From positions 1 through 32,419 of the forward strand of contig NZ_QTZO01000025.1 of assembly GCF_004025585.1 (NCBI RefSeq): DNA of 32,419 bases, read 5' to 3'. This document shows, in pieces, positions 1 to 7,330 of this stretch. Below the pieces are notes generated by a model that did not search any database, was not told the origin of the DNA, and worked only from the letters and a program-made list of their open reading frames with translations. The position numbers were made by a program, and so were the translations under genes. Every line of letters starts with the position of its first letter. Position 1 is the stretch's first letter. The stretch is from Pseudodesulfovibrio sp. S3. GTDB taxonomy: Bacteria; Desulfobacterota; Desulfovibrionia; Desulfovibrionales; Desulfovibrionaceae.

Positions 1-49
1 TTGTGTGATGAAAAGTGTGGAAGTAAGACGAAGCGATATTGTTTTAGTC

Positions 50-119
50 AATGGAGCAGCAGCGACATAAAGCAACGAACTGCGTATCGTCGTAAGCGTC
101 AGATATGTATAAGGGACAG
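50..119 (+). other. Probable Illumina Nextera adapter remnant (P5, i5 index, Read 1), not genomic
   Basis: Bases 101-119 read AGATATGTATAAGGGACAG, which matches the 19-base Tn5 mosaic end used in Nextera libraries at 17 of 19 positions. Together with 87-100 they match the 33-base Nextera Read 1 adapter at 29 of 33 positions without a gap. The eight bases before it (79-86, ACTGCGTA) differ by one base from the Nextera i5 index 506 (ACTGCATA). Bases 50-78 have exactly the 29-base length of the P5 flow-cell sequence and begin with the same AATG, although only about half the positions agree. The exact element lengths make chance unlikely. Bases 1-49 are of unknown origin and are probably not chromosomal either. 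Genomic sequence would start near base 120. The apparent open frame 1-420 is therefore an artefact. Confidence 0.8.
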
Positions 120-150
120 GGAGAGCGCCTTCGGCGCGGGGGAGGAGGAG

Positions 151-374
151 AGAGCCGTCGCTGTCGCTCCTCCGACTTTTTTTGATGCCCTCCCGGCGGG
201 GTTCTTTTTTGGCTGGGCCGCCCCAAAAAAGAACCAAAAAAACGCGGCTTCCCAGCGCGGCCGCCGCACTCCCCGCCCCAAGAAGCTGATCGGACCGGCT
301 CCGCTCCCCGATCAAGGCGTCCGCTTCGCTCCCCCCGTGATCGGAAGAGCCGCTCCGCCACTCCGTCAGCTTCT
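151..374. repeat. Dispersed palindromic intergenic repeat, left copy
   Basis: This stretch shares its plan with 32088-32346. Both open with AGAGCCGTCGCT, then a T-run, then a 64-base core (187-250 here) that agrees with 32125-32188 at 62 of 64 positions without gaps. Inside the core, GGTTCTTTTTTGG (200-212) and CCAAAAAAGAACC (223-235) form a perfect 13-bp inverted repeat around a 10-base loop. Further on, AGAAGCTGA (281-289) and TCAGCTTCT (366-374) form an outer inverted repeat that the other copy also has. The region between is GC-rich and diverged. No protein is supported; frames through it are low-complexity. It lies just downstream of the minus-strand module ending at 406 and could act as its terminator. 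Between 120 and 150 there is one small hairpin (GCGCC-TTC-GGCGC) and nothing else recognisable. Confidence 0.75.
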
Positions 375-405
375 AAGGGCGAGGAGTGGCATGGCTGTTT
401 GCGGT

Positions 406-1185
406 CTACAGAAGTTGTAATTGTCGATCTCTTTTAGGTGGACTGAAGAAGCCTATTATCATCCACACTCTGTGTAGATTGTGCATGCCGACGAAAAAGT
501 GAGGGTCGCGTTTGGGCGAGCACAAATTATTTAAGTATTGGTTTCTGACTTTGTTTAATGCAATCCTTTCGTCTCCATGGGTATATTTCATCTTTCTGAA
601 TAGTTGAAAGACTTCCCAATCTTCAATGGTTTGACTATGGCCTTTACATTTTGGATCATTACATAAGTACTTGAATTTAAAACGCCAAGGAATTTTTTCA
701 AGTGAGATCGCTGGACGATCAAGCCAAAGAGCTTTCATTGCGTTTTCTTGCTTCGGGTTCCAATTTGGTGAATCTTCTTCATAAATGAAATCGATAATCT
801 TTTTTGGTTTTACGATCGAGAGCGATATATTCTTACCATATTCATTCATAAGATCGCATGTGTTTCTGATCGGATTAGACTTCAAGATTGCATGGAGGCG
901 TTGATCCCATTTTTTTGAAGAAATCAATTCGCCCAACTTTAAGGTGCTGGGGAAAGCTTTGAATGATTCCGGTCTAGGATCGACTGTATTTCGTTCTACG
1001 TCGACTTCTATCCATTGATATTTTTTGAAACGTTCAAATTCTTTTAACGTGCGGAAAGGAAACGGATATATGCGAATTAACGAACCATCTTTGCAGACGC
1101 CAGCAGTGCAGACCGTTTCATGATATTTTTCAGATGGCTGAGGATATGTTTTGACTGTTACCAGTATATGCTTGCGCTCTTTCAC
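406..1185 (-). CDS. Conserved-type hypothetical protein with a C-x4-C-x2-H motif, partner of the DUF488 protein
   Basis: A 259-residue soluble protein of unknown function with no signal peptide or membrane segment. The N-terminal part (about residues 8-45) runs through a Cys-containing strand pattern (TVCTAGVCKDG, then IRIYPFPFR) that recalls the small beta-barrel start of dual-OB-type proteins; this resemblance is only an impression. Around 173-191 there is C175-x4-C180-x2-H183 followed by DWE, which could bind a metal. The C-terminus has a conserved-looking FFVGMHNLHR stretch and a hydrophobic strand ending in PPK. The start codon lies 16 bp after the DUF488 gene stop on the same strand, so the two are surely co-transcribed. 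Base composition is clearly more AT-rich than in polA and everything to its right, which suggests acquisition. I do not assign a function. A role in nucleic acid or nucleotide handling, perhaps defence, is inference from the company it keeps. Confidence 0.8.
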   Translation of the reverse strand: MKERKHILVTVKTYPQPSEKYHETVCTAGVCKDGSLIRIYPFPFRTLKEFERFKKYQWIEVDVERNTVDPRPESFKAFPSTLKLGELISSKKWDQRLHAILKSNPIRNTCDLMNEYGKNISLSIVKPKKIIDFIYEEDSPNWNPKQENAMKALWLDRPAISLEKIPWRFKFKYLCNDPKCKGHSQTIEDWEVFQLFRKMKYTHGDERIALNKVRNQYLNNLCSPKRDPHFFVGMHNLHRVWMIIGFFSPPKRDRQLQLL

Positions 1186-1201
1186 TCCTCAACCTCTTTA
1201 A

Positions 1202-2041
1202 TTATAGATGGGTCACTGAAAGTTTTGTTAGTTTTGCCAGGTGGTTAGCCAGCCTTCCTCTATGGCAATCTGTTGGCTTGTGTTCAAAACAAACTAGAAC
1301 TGAGGGCTGCTGAATAATTTGCTCAATTACCAGTTGTTGATATTCACTAGTCTCTTTTAGGGTTGTTTTTTCGTAATTGTCAAAGAGTTTGATGTAGTCA
1401 TCTTTGCAGTTTAGGTTTTGTCTTGATTCACTTTTTATACCTAGCTCAGGGATGTGCATGTAGGTAATGCCGACGGCGTTAGCAGAGTTTTCCATGCTCG
1501 TTTTAGAAAAACCAAACTTTCGAGATATAGGATTTTTTCTGACATCAATAATTGTTTGAATTCCAGCGGAAAGCAATCTCAGCAAAAAACCATCAATCGT
1601 ATTTCCTTCATATCCAGCTGTAGTGATTTTCGTTGTCTTGTTTTTTGTTACAGGCGTTTGAAATTTTGGAGAAATTTTAGTTGTGCGAGTAACTAAATCA
1701 ATGTCGGAATAGTCTTGATTTTGTTGTACAATTTTTTGGATAGTTTGTTGTTCGTCAAATGATAATGAATAAACATGCCCAATGGCATTTTTGCTGAGTT
1801 TGTGGTCAAAGGTGTTTTTTGTCCGAGTGATTAGTTCTTTTCTTTCAAGGAGTTCAAGGTCGTGTGTTAATAAAAGTGAAGTGATTCCATTCTTGTATGG
1901 TATAAAGTCATACATTTCTGTCCGAGTAATAGGGCTTTCGGAAGAAACTATAGCTGCGAGTAGCATGAGCCGATCAAAAGAAATAGATCGTTTGCTCTCA
2001 AGAAGAATGCTTAGTAGCATCTTTTGACGTTTGAATATCAT
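1202..2041 (-). CDS. HTH plus DUF488 domain protein
   Basis: A 279-residue protein with two parts. Residues 1 to about 110 are helical and look like a winged-helix domain, with a segment rich in Leu, Lys and Arg (about 56-75) as the likely recognition region. Residues 138-279 match the DUF488 family: TAGYEG at 141-146, IIDVRKNP at 164-171, and the C-terminal signature C251-F-E253 followed by C259-H-R. In DUF488 proteins these Asp, Arg, Cys, Glu and His residues are the conserved core, but no reaction is firmly established. The likely SD is AAAGGG seven bases before the ATG; TATAAG on the minus strand near 2070 could be a -10 element. The promoter region is squeezed into 51 bp next to the polA stop. 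GC content is low compared with its right neighbours. It is first in a two-gene minus-strand unit with the gene at 406-1185. Confidence 0.85.
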   Translation of the reverse strand: MIFKRQKMLLSILLESKRSISFDRLMLLAAIVSSESPITRTEMYDFIPYKNGITSLLLTHDLELLERKELITRTKNTFDHKLSKNAIGHVYSLSFDEQQTIQKIVQQNQDYSDIDLVTRTTKISPKFQTPVTKNKTTKITTAGYEGNTIDGFLLRLLSAGIQTIIDVRKNPISRKFGFSKTSMENSANAVGITYMHIPELGIKSESRQNLNCKDDYIKLFDNYEKTTLKETSEYQQLVIEQIIQQPSVLVCFEHKPTDCHRGRLANHLAKLTKLSVTHL

Positions 2042-2092
2042 TAATTACCCTTTAGTCTTCGAATCTTATAAGAAAAAGTATCAAATACAGAT

Positions 2093-4756
2093 TTAATGCG
2101 CTTCAGCCCAATTCTTCCCAACCCCTAAGTCCACCTTCAGCGGGACGGCCAGTTTGGCTACGTTTTGCATGACTTCCTTCAGGCGTGCTCCGGCGGCTTC
2201 TATGGTTGTGGCCGGGGCTTCGATGATCAGTTCATCGTGGACCTGGAGGATGAGTTTGGCGCCCAGGGACTTGAGTTCCTGGTCTTTGTGGGCGGCCAGC
2301 ATGGCCATTTTTATGATGTCGGCGGCAGAGCCCTGGATGACCGTGTTGATGGCCTGGCGTTTGGCCTGGGAGGCCATTTGGTTGTTTCTGGAGTGGAGTT
2401 CCGGGAGCAGGCGGCGGCGTCCGGCAAGGGTGGTGACGAAGCCGTGGGTTTCGGCGTCCTTGACGATGGAGTCGTAGTATGTCTTGAGGGTCGCCATTTT
2501 CTCGAAGTATTTGTCCGTGAATTCCTGGGCTTCGGTCTGTTTGATCTTCAGTTCGCGGGCCAGTTTCTGGACGCCCATGCCGTAGATCAGGCCGAAGTTG
2601 ATGGTCTTGGCCCCGCGCCGTTCGTCCGGGGTCACTTCCTCGACCGTCTTGTCATTGAGCAGGGCTGCCGTGCGCGAGTGGATATCCTCGTTGTGCAGGA
2701 AGGCGTCGATCAGGGCCGGGTCCTTGGAGAAATGGGCCAGGACGCGCAGTTCGATCTGCGAATAGTCCGCTGCTGCCAACAGGTTTCCTTCAGCCGCGTT
2801 GAAACAGGCGCGCATCCTCGGGCCGTGTACGCCGCGAATGGGGATGTTCTGCAGGTTGGGCTGCGAGCTTGAAAGGCGGCCCGTGGCCGTGGACAATTGG
2901 TTGAAATGGGTGTGCAGCCTGCCGTCCTCGCCCACCAGTTTGGGCAGCGGCTCAAGGTAGGTGGAGCGCAGTTTCTCCAACATGCGGAATTCCAGCACCG
3001 CCTCCACAATGGGGTGCAGATCGCGGATTTTTTCCAACACCTGGTTGGCCGTGGAGCGCAGTCCTGTGGAGGTCTTGGAACCCGCCTTGATGTCGAGCCT
3101 ATCGAACAATATCACGGCCAGTTGCTGGCTGGAGCGGATGTTGAACTCCTCTCCGGCCAGCCCGATGATGGTCCGGGTCAATTCGTTGAGCTGGCCGCTG
3201 ACATCATTGAGAAATGTCTCGAAGGCGTTGAGGTCGATGCCGATGCCCGCCCGTTCCATGGAGACCAGCACCGGGATGAGCGGCTGTTCCAGATCGCGCA
3301 TGAGCCGGGTCAGGTCCGCGCCTTCCACCTGGCCGCGGATGCCCTGCATGTAGGCCAGCGCCGCCAGCCCCTGGGATTGCGGGTGCAGGTCGCGGGCAGC
3401 GGAGAATTCCGGGCGGCCGTCCTGGAAAAGGGATTGCCTGAGCCTCGGCCAGGTGTAATTGCGCGCCTCCGGGTCCAGAAGGTACGCGGCCAGACTGAGG
3501 TCGAACCACTGGCCGGGCAGGATGTAGTCCCAGCCCGCATCGGTGCGCAGCAGGTCCTGCACGCTCGGTGTGGCAATGACATTGGCATTGTCCAGAGCCC
3601 GGACAAGGTCGCTCGCCGGGCCGGAGTATCGGTACTCGACCGAGTCCATACCGATGAAAAACGCGCCGTCCTCATAGGTCAGGCCCACATCCTCGCCAGC
3701 CAGGCCGGGCAGATCATCCACGCTTGCGGCGTCCGTCACCGGCAGGGGGGCGTCGGGCTTTTCCAGCGCTGGTGCGCTGCCGAACAGGGAGAGCATACCC
3801 CCGTCCCCGGCGGGCGCACTCTTTGCGGACGATTTGGCCGGAGCCGCCTTCGGATTTTGGGCCGGTGCCGTCAGTGGCGTCCTTGGCAGCACCCGTTGCA
3901 GACTGCGCAATTCATACTCTTCAAGAAATTCGTCCAGCGCGGCAAAGTCGATCTCCTGCACCACAAAGTCGTCCACGGGCAGGTCGCAGCAGTCCGTCTT
4001 CATGCGCGTCAGCTCGCGGTATATGAACACGTTTTCCAGCTCCGGTTCCACTTTTTCGCGCAGTTTTTCCGGCAACTTGTCGATGTTGTCGCGCAGTTCT
4101 TCCAAGGTGGGACCGGTCTCGGCAAAAATCTTGCGTGCGGTCACCGGACCGATCTTGGGGATGCCGGGAATGTTGTCCGCCGAATCGCCGATCACGGCCT
4201 GGAAATCCGGCCAGGTGTCCGGCTCCATGCCTTCCGCTTCCCGAAAGGAATCCAGGGTGTGGATGGTTTCGTTGCGTCCGTGCTGGCTGACCATGACCAC
4301 CTGCGTGTCCAGGCATTGCTTGATGTCCTTGTCCGAGGCCAGGATGACCACAGGGCGTTCAGCCTTGTAGTGCCCGGCAAGGGCGCAGATGCAATCGTCA
4401 GCCTCCACGCCGTCGGAGACCAGCAGCTTGATGCCCAGCAGCTCCACGCCCCGGCGCACCGGGTCCACCTGCTCGGCCAGCGGTTCGGGCATGGACGGGC
4501 GGTTGGCCTTGTACAGGTCGTACATCTCGTTGCGGAAGGTCGGTCCCTTGCCGTCCATGAGAAAGGCCACGTGCCGGGGGCGCTCTTCCTTGAGCAGGTT
4601 CATGACCACCCGCATCACGGTGTTGATGGCGTTGGTCGGGAAACCGTCCGAGCGCGACAGGTCGGCGCGGGCGTAGAAAGCGCGGTAGAGCAGGGCGGTG
4701 CCGTCGATGAGGTAGACGGGTTCCCTATCGAGATTGAGGCGTTCTTTTAACGACAT
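2093..4756 (-). CDS. polA: DNA polymerase I
   Basis: An 887-residue family A polymerase for Okazaki-fragment processing and repair synthesis. Residues 1 to about 300 are the 5' nuclease domain (LIDGTALLYRAFYA near residue 16, the acidic GVEADDCICALA motif, and GDSADNIPGIPKIGP). About 300-335 is an Ala/Pro-rich linker. About 340-510 is the 3'-5' exonuclease fold. The C-terminal part carries polymerase motif A (DYSQIELRVLAH, Asp664), motif B (RRGAKTINFGLIYG, about 713-726) and motif C (QVHDEL, Asp841-Glu842). The exonuclease domain lacks the usual DxE of its first motif: VGLTYEDGAFF stands in its place. The final YxxxD motif is also absent, so proofreading is probably lost; the FDLSLAAYLL segment keeps one acidic residue. 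The gene is last in the cbiR-cobU-DHH-polA operon, with 17 bp between it and the DHH gene. The SD is weak (TTGGAATC before ATG). Confidence 0.97.
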   Translation of the reverse strand: MSLKERLNLDREPVYLIDGTALLYRAFYARADLSRSDGFPTNAINTVMRVVMNLLKEERPRHVAFLMDGKGPTFRNEMYDLYKANRPSMPEPLAEQVDPVRRGVELLGIKLLVSDGVEADDCICALAGHYKAERPVVILASDKDIKQCLDTQVVMVSQHGRNETIHTLDSFREAEGMEPDTWPDFQAVIGDSADNIPGIPKIGPVTARKIFAETGPTLEELRDNIDKLPEKLREKVEPELENVFIYRELTRMKTDCCDLPVDDFVVQEIDFAALDEFLEEYELRSLQRVLPRTPLTAPAQNPKAAPAKSSAKSAPAGDGGMLSLFGSAPALEKPDAPLPVTDAASVDDLPGLAGEDVGLTYEDGAFFIGMDSVEYRYSGPASDLVRALDNANVIATPSVQDLLRTDAGWDYILPGQWFDLSLAAYLLDPEARNYTWPRLRQSLFQDGRPEFSAARDLHPQSQGLAALAYMQGIRGQVEGADLTRLMRDLEQPLIPVLVSMERAGIGIDLNAFETFLNDVSGQLNELTRTIIGLAGEEFNIRSSQQLAVILFDRLDIKAGSKTSTGLRSTANQVLEKIRDLHPIVEAVLEFRMLEKLRSTYLEPLPKLVGEDGRLHTHFNQLSTATGRLSSSQPNLQNIPIRGVHGPRMRACFNAAEGNLLAAADYSQIELRVLAHFSKDPALIDAFLHNEDIHSRTAALLNDKTVEEVTPDERRGAKTINFGLIYGMGVQKLARELKIKQTEAQEFTDKYFEKMATLKTYYDSIVKDAETHGFVTTLAGRRRLLPELHSRNNQMASQAKRQAINTVIQGSAADIIKMAMLAAHKDQELKSLGAKLILQVHDELIIEAPATTIEAAGARLKEVMQNVAKLAVPLKVDLGVGKNWAEAH

Positions 4757-4773
4757 GATTCCAATGGTATGGG

Positions 4774-5775
4774 TTAAATTCTGCGGATGGTTTTCTTGCG
4801 GCCCTGGCCAAGACGCTTGAGCATGAATATTTCAGGGTCCACGCCGTTCAGGGCTTCAAGATCCACTTCGGCGCGGGCAGCCTGTTTGTGGCCGCCTGCC
4901 GAAGCCGCTTCGAGTCCGCTCATGGTCTTTTGGGCCAGGGAGCCCATGTCACGCCGGAGGCCGTCGCCGCGGAAGATGCAGACCAGTTTTTCGTCCGCGG
5001 TGCCGGAAACCACCACCCACGGCACATTGTGAACGCGGGTAAAGAAGTCGGCCACGATAACCAGGATGTCCGGATTCTCAACGTTGCCGCAATGGGCGAA
5101 CAACCCTTGGCCGATGCGGCGAAGGTTGTAAAATGCGCGCGAAAAATAGCGCATCCAGTCCAGGTGGAATTCACTGCGGCTGATGCGGTTCATCAGCTTG
5201 GAGTCCGCATATTTGCTGAGATATTTGAAGGCGGCCATGTCCGCGTCGATGAACTCACGTTCAAAGGTGCGGGTGTCGCAGCGGATGCCGTACATGAGAG
5301 CCGTGGCCAGCAGTTTGGCCGGACGGATTTTCATATTGTAGAGGTATTCGGTCATCATGGTGCAGACCGCGCCGTACTTGGGCCGGATGTCCACGTAATC
5401 CGCCTGGACCAGGTTGTCCTGGGCAATGGGGTGGTGGTCGATGACCACGGAGAAGTTGAAGGGCTTGAACTCGGGGTTGTGGTGGGGTTGGGAGTCCACC
5501 AGGGCGAATTTGTCGAACTGGGCCGCCAGATTCGGAATGAGTTTTTGCGTTGGAATACGGCAGTAACGGATCATGGACAGGTTGTCCGGTCGTTTGATCT
5601 CGTTGATTTGGGCGATGGCGATGGTGCTCACACGCCGGGCCATGATGCGCCGGAGCGCAAGGGCCGATCCCAGGGCATCGGGGTCGGCATTTATGACGAT
5701 AAGCCAATTGTCGTCCTTCTTGAACAGTTCCAGAAGGTGTTCGACATGTTCATCAAGCTGTCGGAAAAGTGCCAC
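4774..5775 (-). CDS. DHH/DHHA1 family phosphoesterase
   Basis: A 333-residue cytoplasmic protein of the DHH superfamily, whose members cleave phosphodiester or pyrophosphate bonds in short oligoribonucleotides, cyclic dinucleotide products or pAp using Mn ions. The metal-binding motifs are present in order: NADPDALGSALAL near residue 29, DSQPHHN near 94, DHHP near 113 and GIRCDT near 167. The C-terminal DHHA1 substrate-binding part has GGHKQAAR near residue 294. Length fits NrnA-like proteins, so nanoRNase/pAp phosphatase activity is the best guess, but substrate cannot be fixed from sequence. The start chosen is a GTG three bases after the cobU stop, with AGGGA about seven bases upstream of it, which implies translational coupling. 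polA follows after 17 bp. Confidence 0.9.
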   Translation of the reverse strand: MALFRQLDEHVEHLLELFKKDDNWLIVINADPDALGSALALRRIMARRVSTIAIAQINEIKRPDNLSMIRYCRIPTQKLIPNLAAQFDKFALVDSQPHHNPEFKPFNFSVVIDHHPIAQDNLVQADYVDIRPKYGAVCTMMTEYLYNMKIRPAKLLATALMYGIRCDTRTFEREFIDADMAAFKYLSKYADSKLMNRISRSEFHLDWMRYFSRAFYNLRRIGQGLFAHCGNVENPDILVIVADFFTRVHNVPWVVVSGTADEKLVCIFRGDGLRRDMGSLAQKTMSGLEAASAGGHKQAARAEVDLEALNGVDPEIFMLKRLGQGRKKTIRRI

Positions 5776-5778
5776 AAA

Positions 5779-6288
5779 TTATCCCTGTTTCAGGGTTAAC
5801 GGCAGCCCGGCTGCAACCAGGTATGCCCGGTCGGCCCGCGCAGCGATACTCTGGTTGAGTGCGCCGAGGCTCCGTACAAAGGCTCTGACAGCGCTCCCCC
5901 CCGGGAGCGGGCCAAGCCCTGTTTCGCATGAGACCAATATCAAATCCGTGGCGTTCCATTCGTCAAGAACAGCCATGAATTCCTTGACTTTTTCCGACTC
6001 GCATCCGGCTTCCCGGCAGGCGAACAGCCAGTAGTCCAAGCTGTCCACAAGCAGGGTCGGAAAAAACAATTTAGCCTTTTGAAGCTCTTGAGGCAAGTCC
6101 TCGGAAACTTCTATTACTTCGAGGTTGGGAGTGCGACTTTGGCGATGGCGGCGGATTTGTTCTCGGAAATCCATGTCTTTGGCCTTGCCTGTGGCAATAA
6201 ACAACCCCGGTTCGGCTCCTTTGGTCAATAAATCGAGCGCAAAGTCGGATTTTCCGGATTTGTTGCCGCCGAGAACCAGGGTGATCAT
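5779..6288 (-). CDS. cobU: Adenosylcobinamide kinase / adenosylcobinamide-phosphate guanylyltransferase
   Basis: A 169-residue CobU/CobP family protein, the family's normal length. It phosphorylates adenosylcobinamide and then transfers GMP from GTP to give adenosylcobinamide-GDP, the substrate of CobS. Visible motifs: the P-loop GGNKSGKS at residues 8-15, the RRHRQSR segment near 47 holding the His that carries the GMP intermediate, LVDSLDYWL in the Walker B position (canonical LVDCLTLWL), and VSCETGLGPLPGG in place of the usual VSNEVGxGIVP. The sequence is somewhat divergent but no key residue is missing. It overlaps the cbiR gene by 4 bp and is followed by the DHH gene after 3 bp. Its upstream neighbour should supply adenosylcobinamide phosphate, so salvage or remodelling is a likelier job than de novo synthesis. 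Confidence 0.92.
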   Translation of the reverse strand: MITLVLGGNKSGKSDFALDLLTKGAEPGLFIATGKAKDMDFREQIRRHRQSRTPNLEVIEVSEDLPQELQKAKLFFPTLLVDSLDYWLFACREAGCESEKVKEFMAVLDEWNATDLILVSCETGLGPLPGGSAVRAFVRSLGALNQSIAARADRAYLVAAGLPLTLKQG

Positions 6289-7133
6289 TTATTGTTCCCC
6301 CACCGGGAAATCCACTGGCCGAGCAAGTCCAGTGAATCGAAAAGTTCTGTTTGATCAAAGAGTTCCAGAGTCACGGTCACGTCTGAAACCTTTTCGAGCA
6401 TGGTGCATAAAATTTCCTGGCCTTGGGCGTCCAATTCGGTCAGGGGCCAGTGTTTCATGCGCCGTTCGGCCCCATAGACGTGGAGCATGCGGGTCCGCTC
6501 CCATATTCCCGGCAGGTCGAGCACGTCGTGTTGACCATAGGCAAGGATGTGCCCGATATCCAGACAGGCGGAATAGCCGCCCTCCACAACCTGCTCCCAT
6601 ATGGGGGTCAGGCTGCATTGACCGATATTTTCCACCAGGAACATGGCCGGGTCCACGCCCTTGTCCCGCAGCCGTGCGGCCAGGGGAACGAGCATGTCCG
6701 GTTGGGTGGGCGGGTGGAGCACATAGGCATGTGGTGAAAGATAGGCCGCCTTGTTCAGGAGGCCGTCGATTTTCTGCCATGTGGCGTCCAGTCCGTCTTC
6801 CCACCGCAGGTCGAGAGGCAAGTGCACGTTCCAGGAGCAGGCGAGGTCGGCCAGATGCGCGGGCAGGTCGGTTTCAGTGTAAGCGAGACAGGCTTCGGTT
6901 TCGAAAAAAAGGAGCGCGATTTCAGGGAAATAGTCCGCCAGGAACAGACTGTTTTCCGCAGCCCCGGCAGGCAGCACAAAGGATGGGGCGGCCAGGGTAA
7001 AGGGAAATCGCACGTTCCATTTTTCCTGTACCGCTTGGACGGATATCGGACGGGTGTGCGCACTTTTTTCCCGGTCGCCGCCAGAGGCGGAAGAAGAACC
7101 GCCGGGTTTTGTTGAAATATAGTTGTGGGGCAT
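6285..7133 (-). CDS. cbiR: CbiR-like cobamide-remodelling phosphodiesterase (AP endonuclease 2 / TIM-barrel family)
   Basis: A 282-residue protein of the xylose-isomerase-like TIM-barrel fold. CbiR removes the nucleotide loop of cobamides, giving adenosylcobinamide phosphate for rebuilding with another lower ligand. Supporting segments: the start RFPFTLAAPSFVLP, LLFFETE, a metal-site VENIGQCSLTPIW, CLDIGHILAYGQHD, LHVYGAERRMKHWPL and the terminal LELFD; together these supply the Glu, Asp and His expected for a divalent-metal site. The 4-bp overlap with cobU supports the role, since CobU uses the product. The start is uncertain. The ATG at 7133 has no SD and adds about 40 low-quality residues; a GTG at 7013 begins the conserved core directly. 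No cobalamin riboswitch is visible upstream, where a small plus-strand gene lies. Another TIM-barrel isomerase or endonuclease activity remains possible. Confidence 0.8.
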   Translation of the reverse strand: MPHNYISTKPGGSSSASGGDREKSAHTRPISVQAVQEKWNVRFPFTLAAPSFVLPAGAAENSLFLADYFPEIALLFFETEACLAYTETDLPAHLADLACSWNVHLPLDLRWEDGLDATWQKIDGLLNKAAYLSPHAYVLHPPTQPDMLVPLAARLRDKGVDPAMFLVENIGQCSLTPIWEQVVEGGYSACLDIGHILAYGQHDVLDLPGIWERTRMLHVYGAERRMKHWPLTELDAQGQEILCTMLEKVSDVTVTLELFDQTELFDSLDLLGQWISRWGNNK

Positions 7134-7186
7134 GGCTATTGCAATGAAGCACTCAAATGCTCAAAGGAATGTCCGAGGGTACAGAC

Positions 7187-7330
7187 ATGAAAGCTTTTCG
7201 AGAATATTGTCAGCATATGCTCAACCCCCTGCACGTTTTTTGCCGATTGCGCCGGGTCGGGCTGACCCGTGCCGTGGCCCGTAATGTGTGCTGGGCCTAT
7301 GAGCGCGGATTGTATCGGTTTTTCCTTTAG
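7187..7330 (+). CDS. Small basic protein of 47 residues
   Basis: An ATG with GAGGG seven bases upstream opens a 47-codon frame ending in TAG at 7328-7330. The product is basic and aromatic, with three Cys and the segment NPLHVFCRLRRVGL in its first half and YERGLYRFF near its end. I recall short proteins with an NPLHV-type core in other Desulfovibrio genomes, but no function is known to me. It fills the gap between the divergent cbiR and the convergent helicase, and its stop codon overlaps the helicase stop by 4 bp (TTAG read on both strands). That arrangement and the SD argue for a real gene. There is no signal peptide or clear transmembrane helix. Start is the only ATG with a usable SD; an in-frame ATG at 7217 would remove the first ten residues. 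Confidence 0.6.
   Translation: MKAFREYCQHMLNPLHVFCRLRRVGLTRAVARNVCWAYERGLYRFFL

Noticed and set aside
1..420. Open frame of 139 codons at the left end
   Set aside because: It runs through the adapter-like sequence and the palindromic repeat, has low-complexity composition and no SD.
2897..4750. 617-codon plus-strand frame opposite polA
   Set aside because: It lies wholly antisense to a gene with all polymerase motifs; it is a shadow of third-position GC bias.
7134..7186. Possible cobalamin riboswitch before cbiR
   Set aside because: The space is too short, no B12-box was found, and the neighbouring bases belong to a small gene on the other strand.
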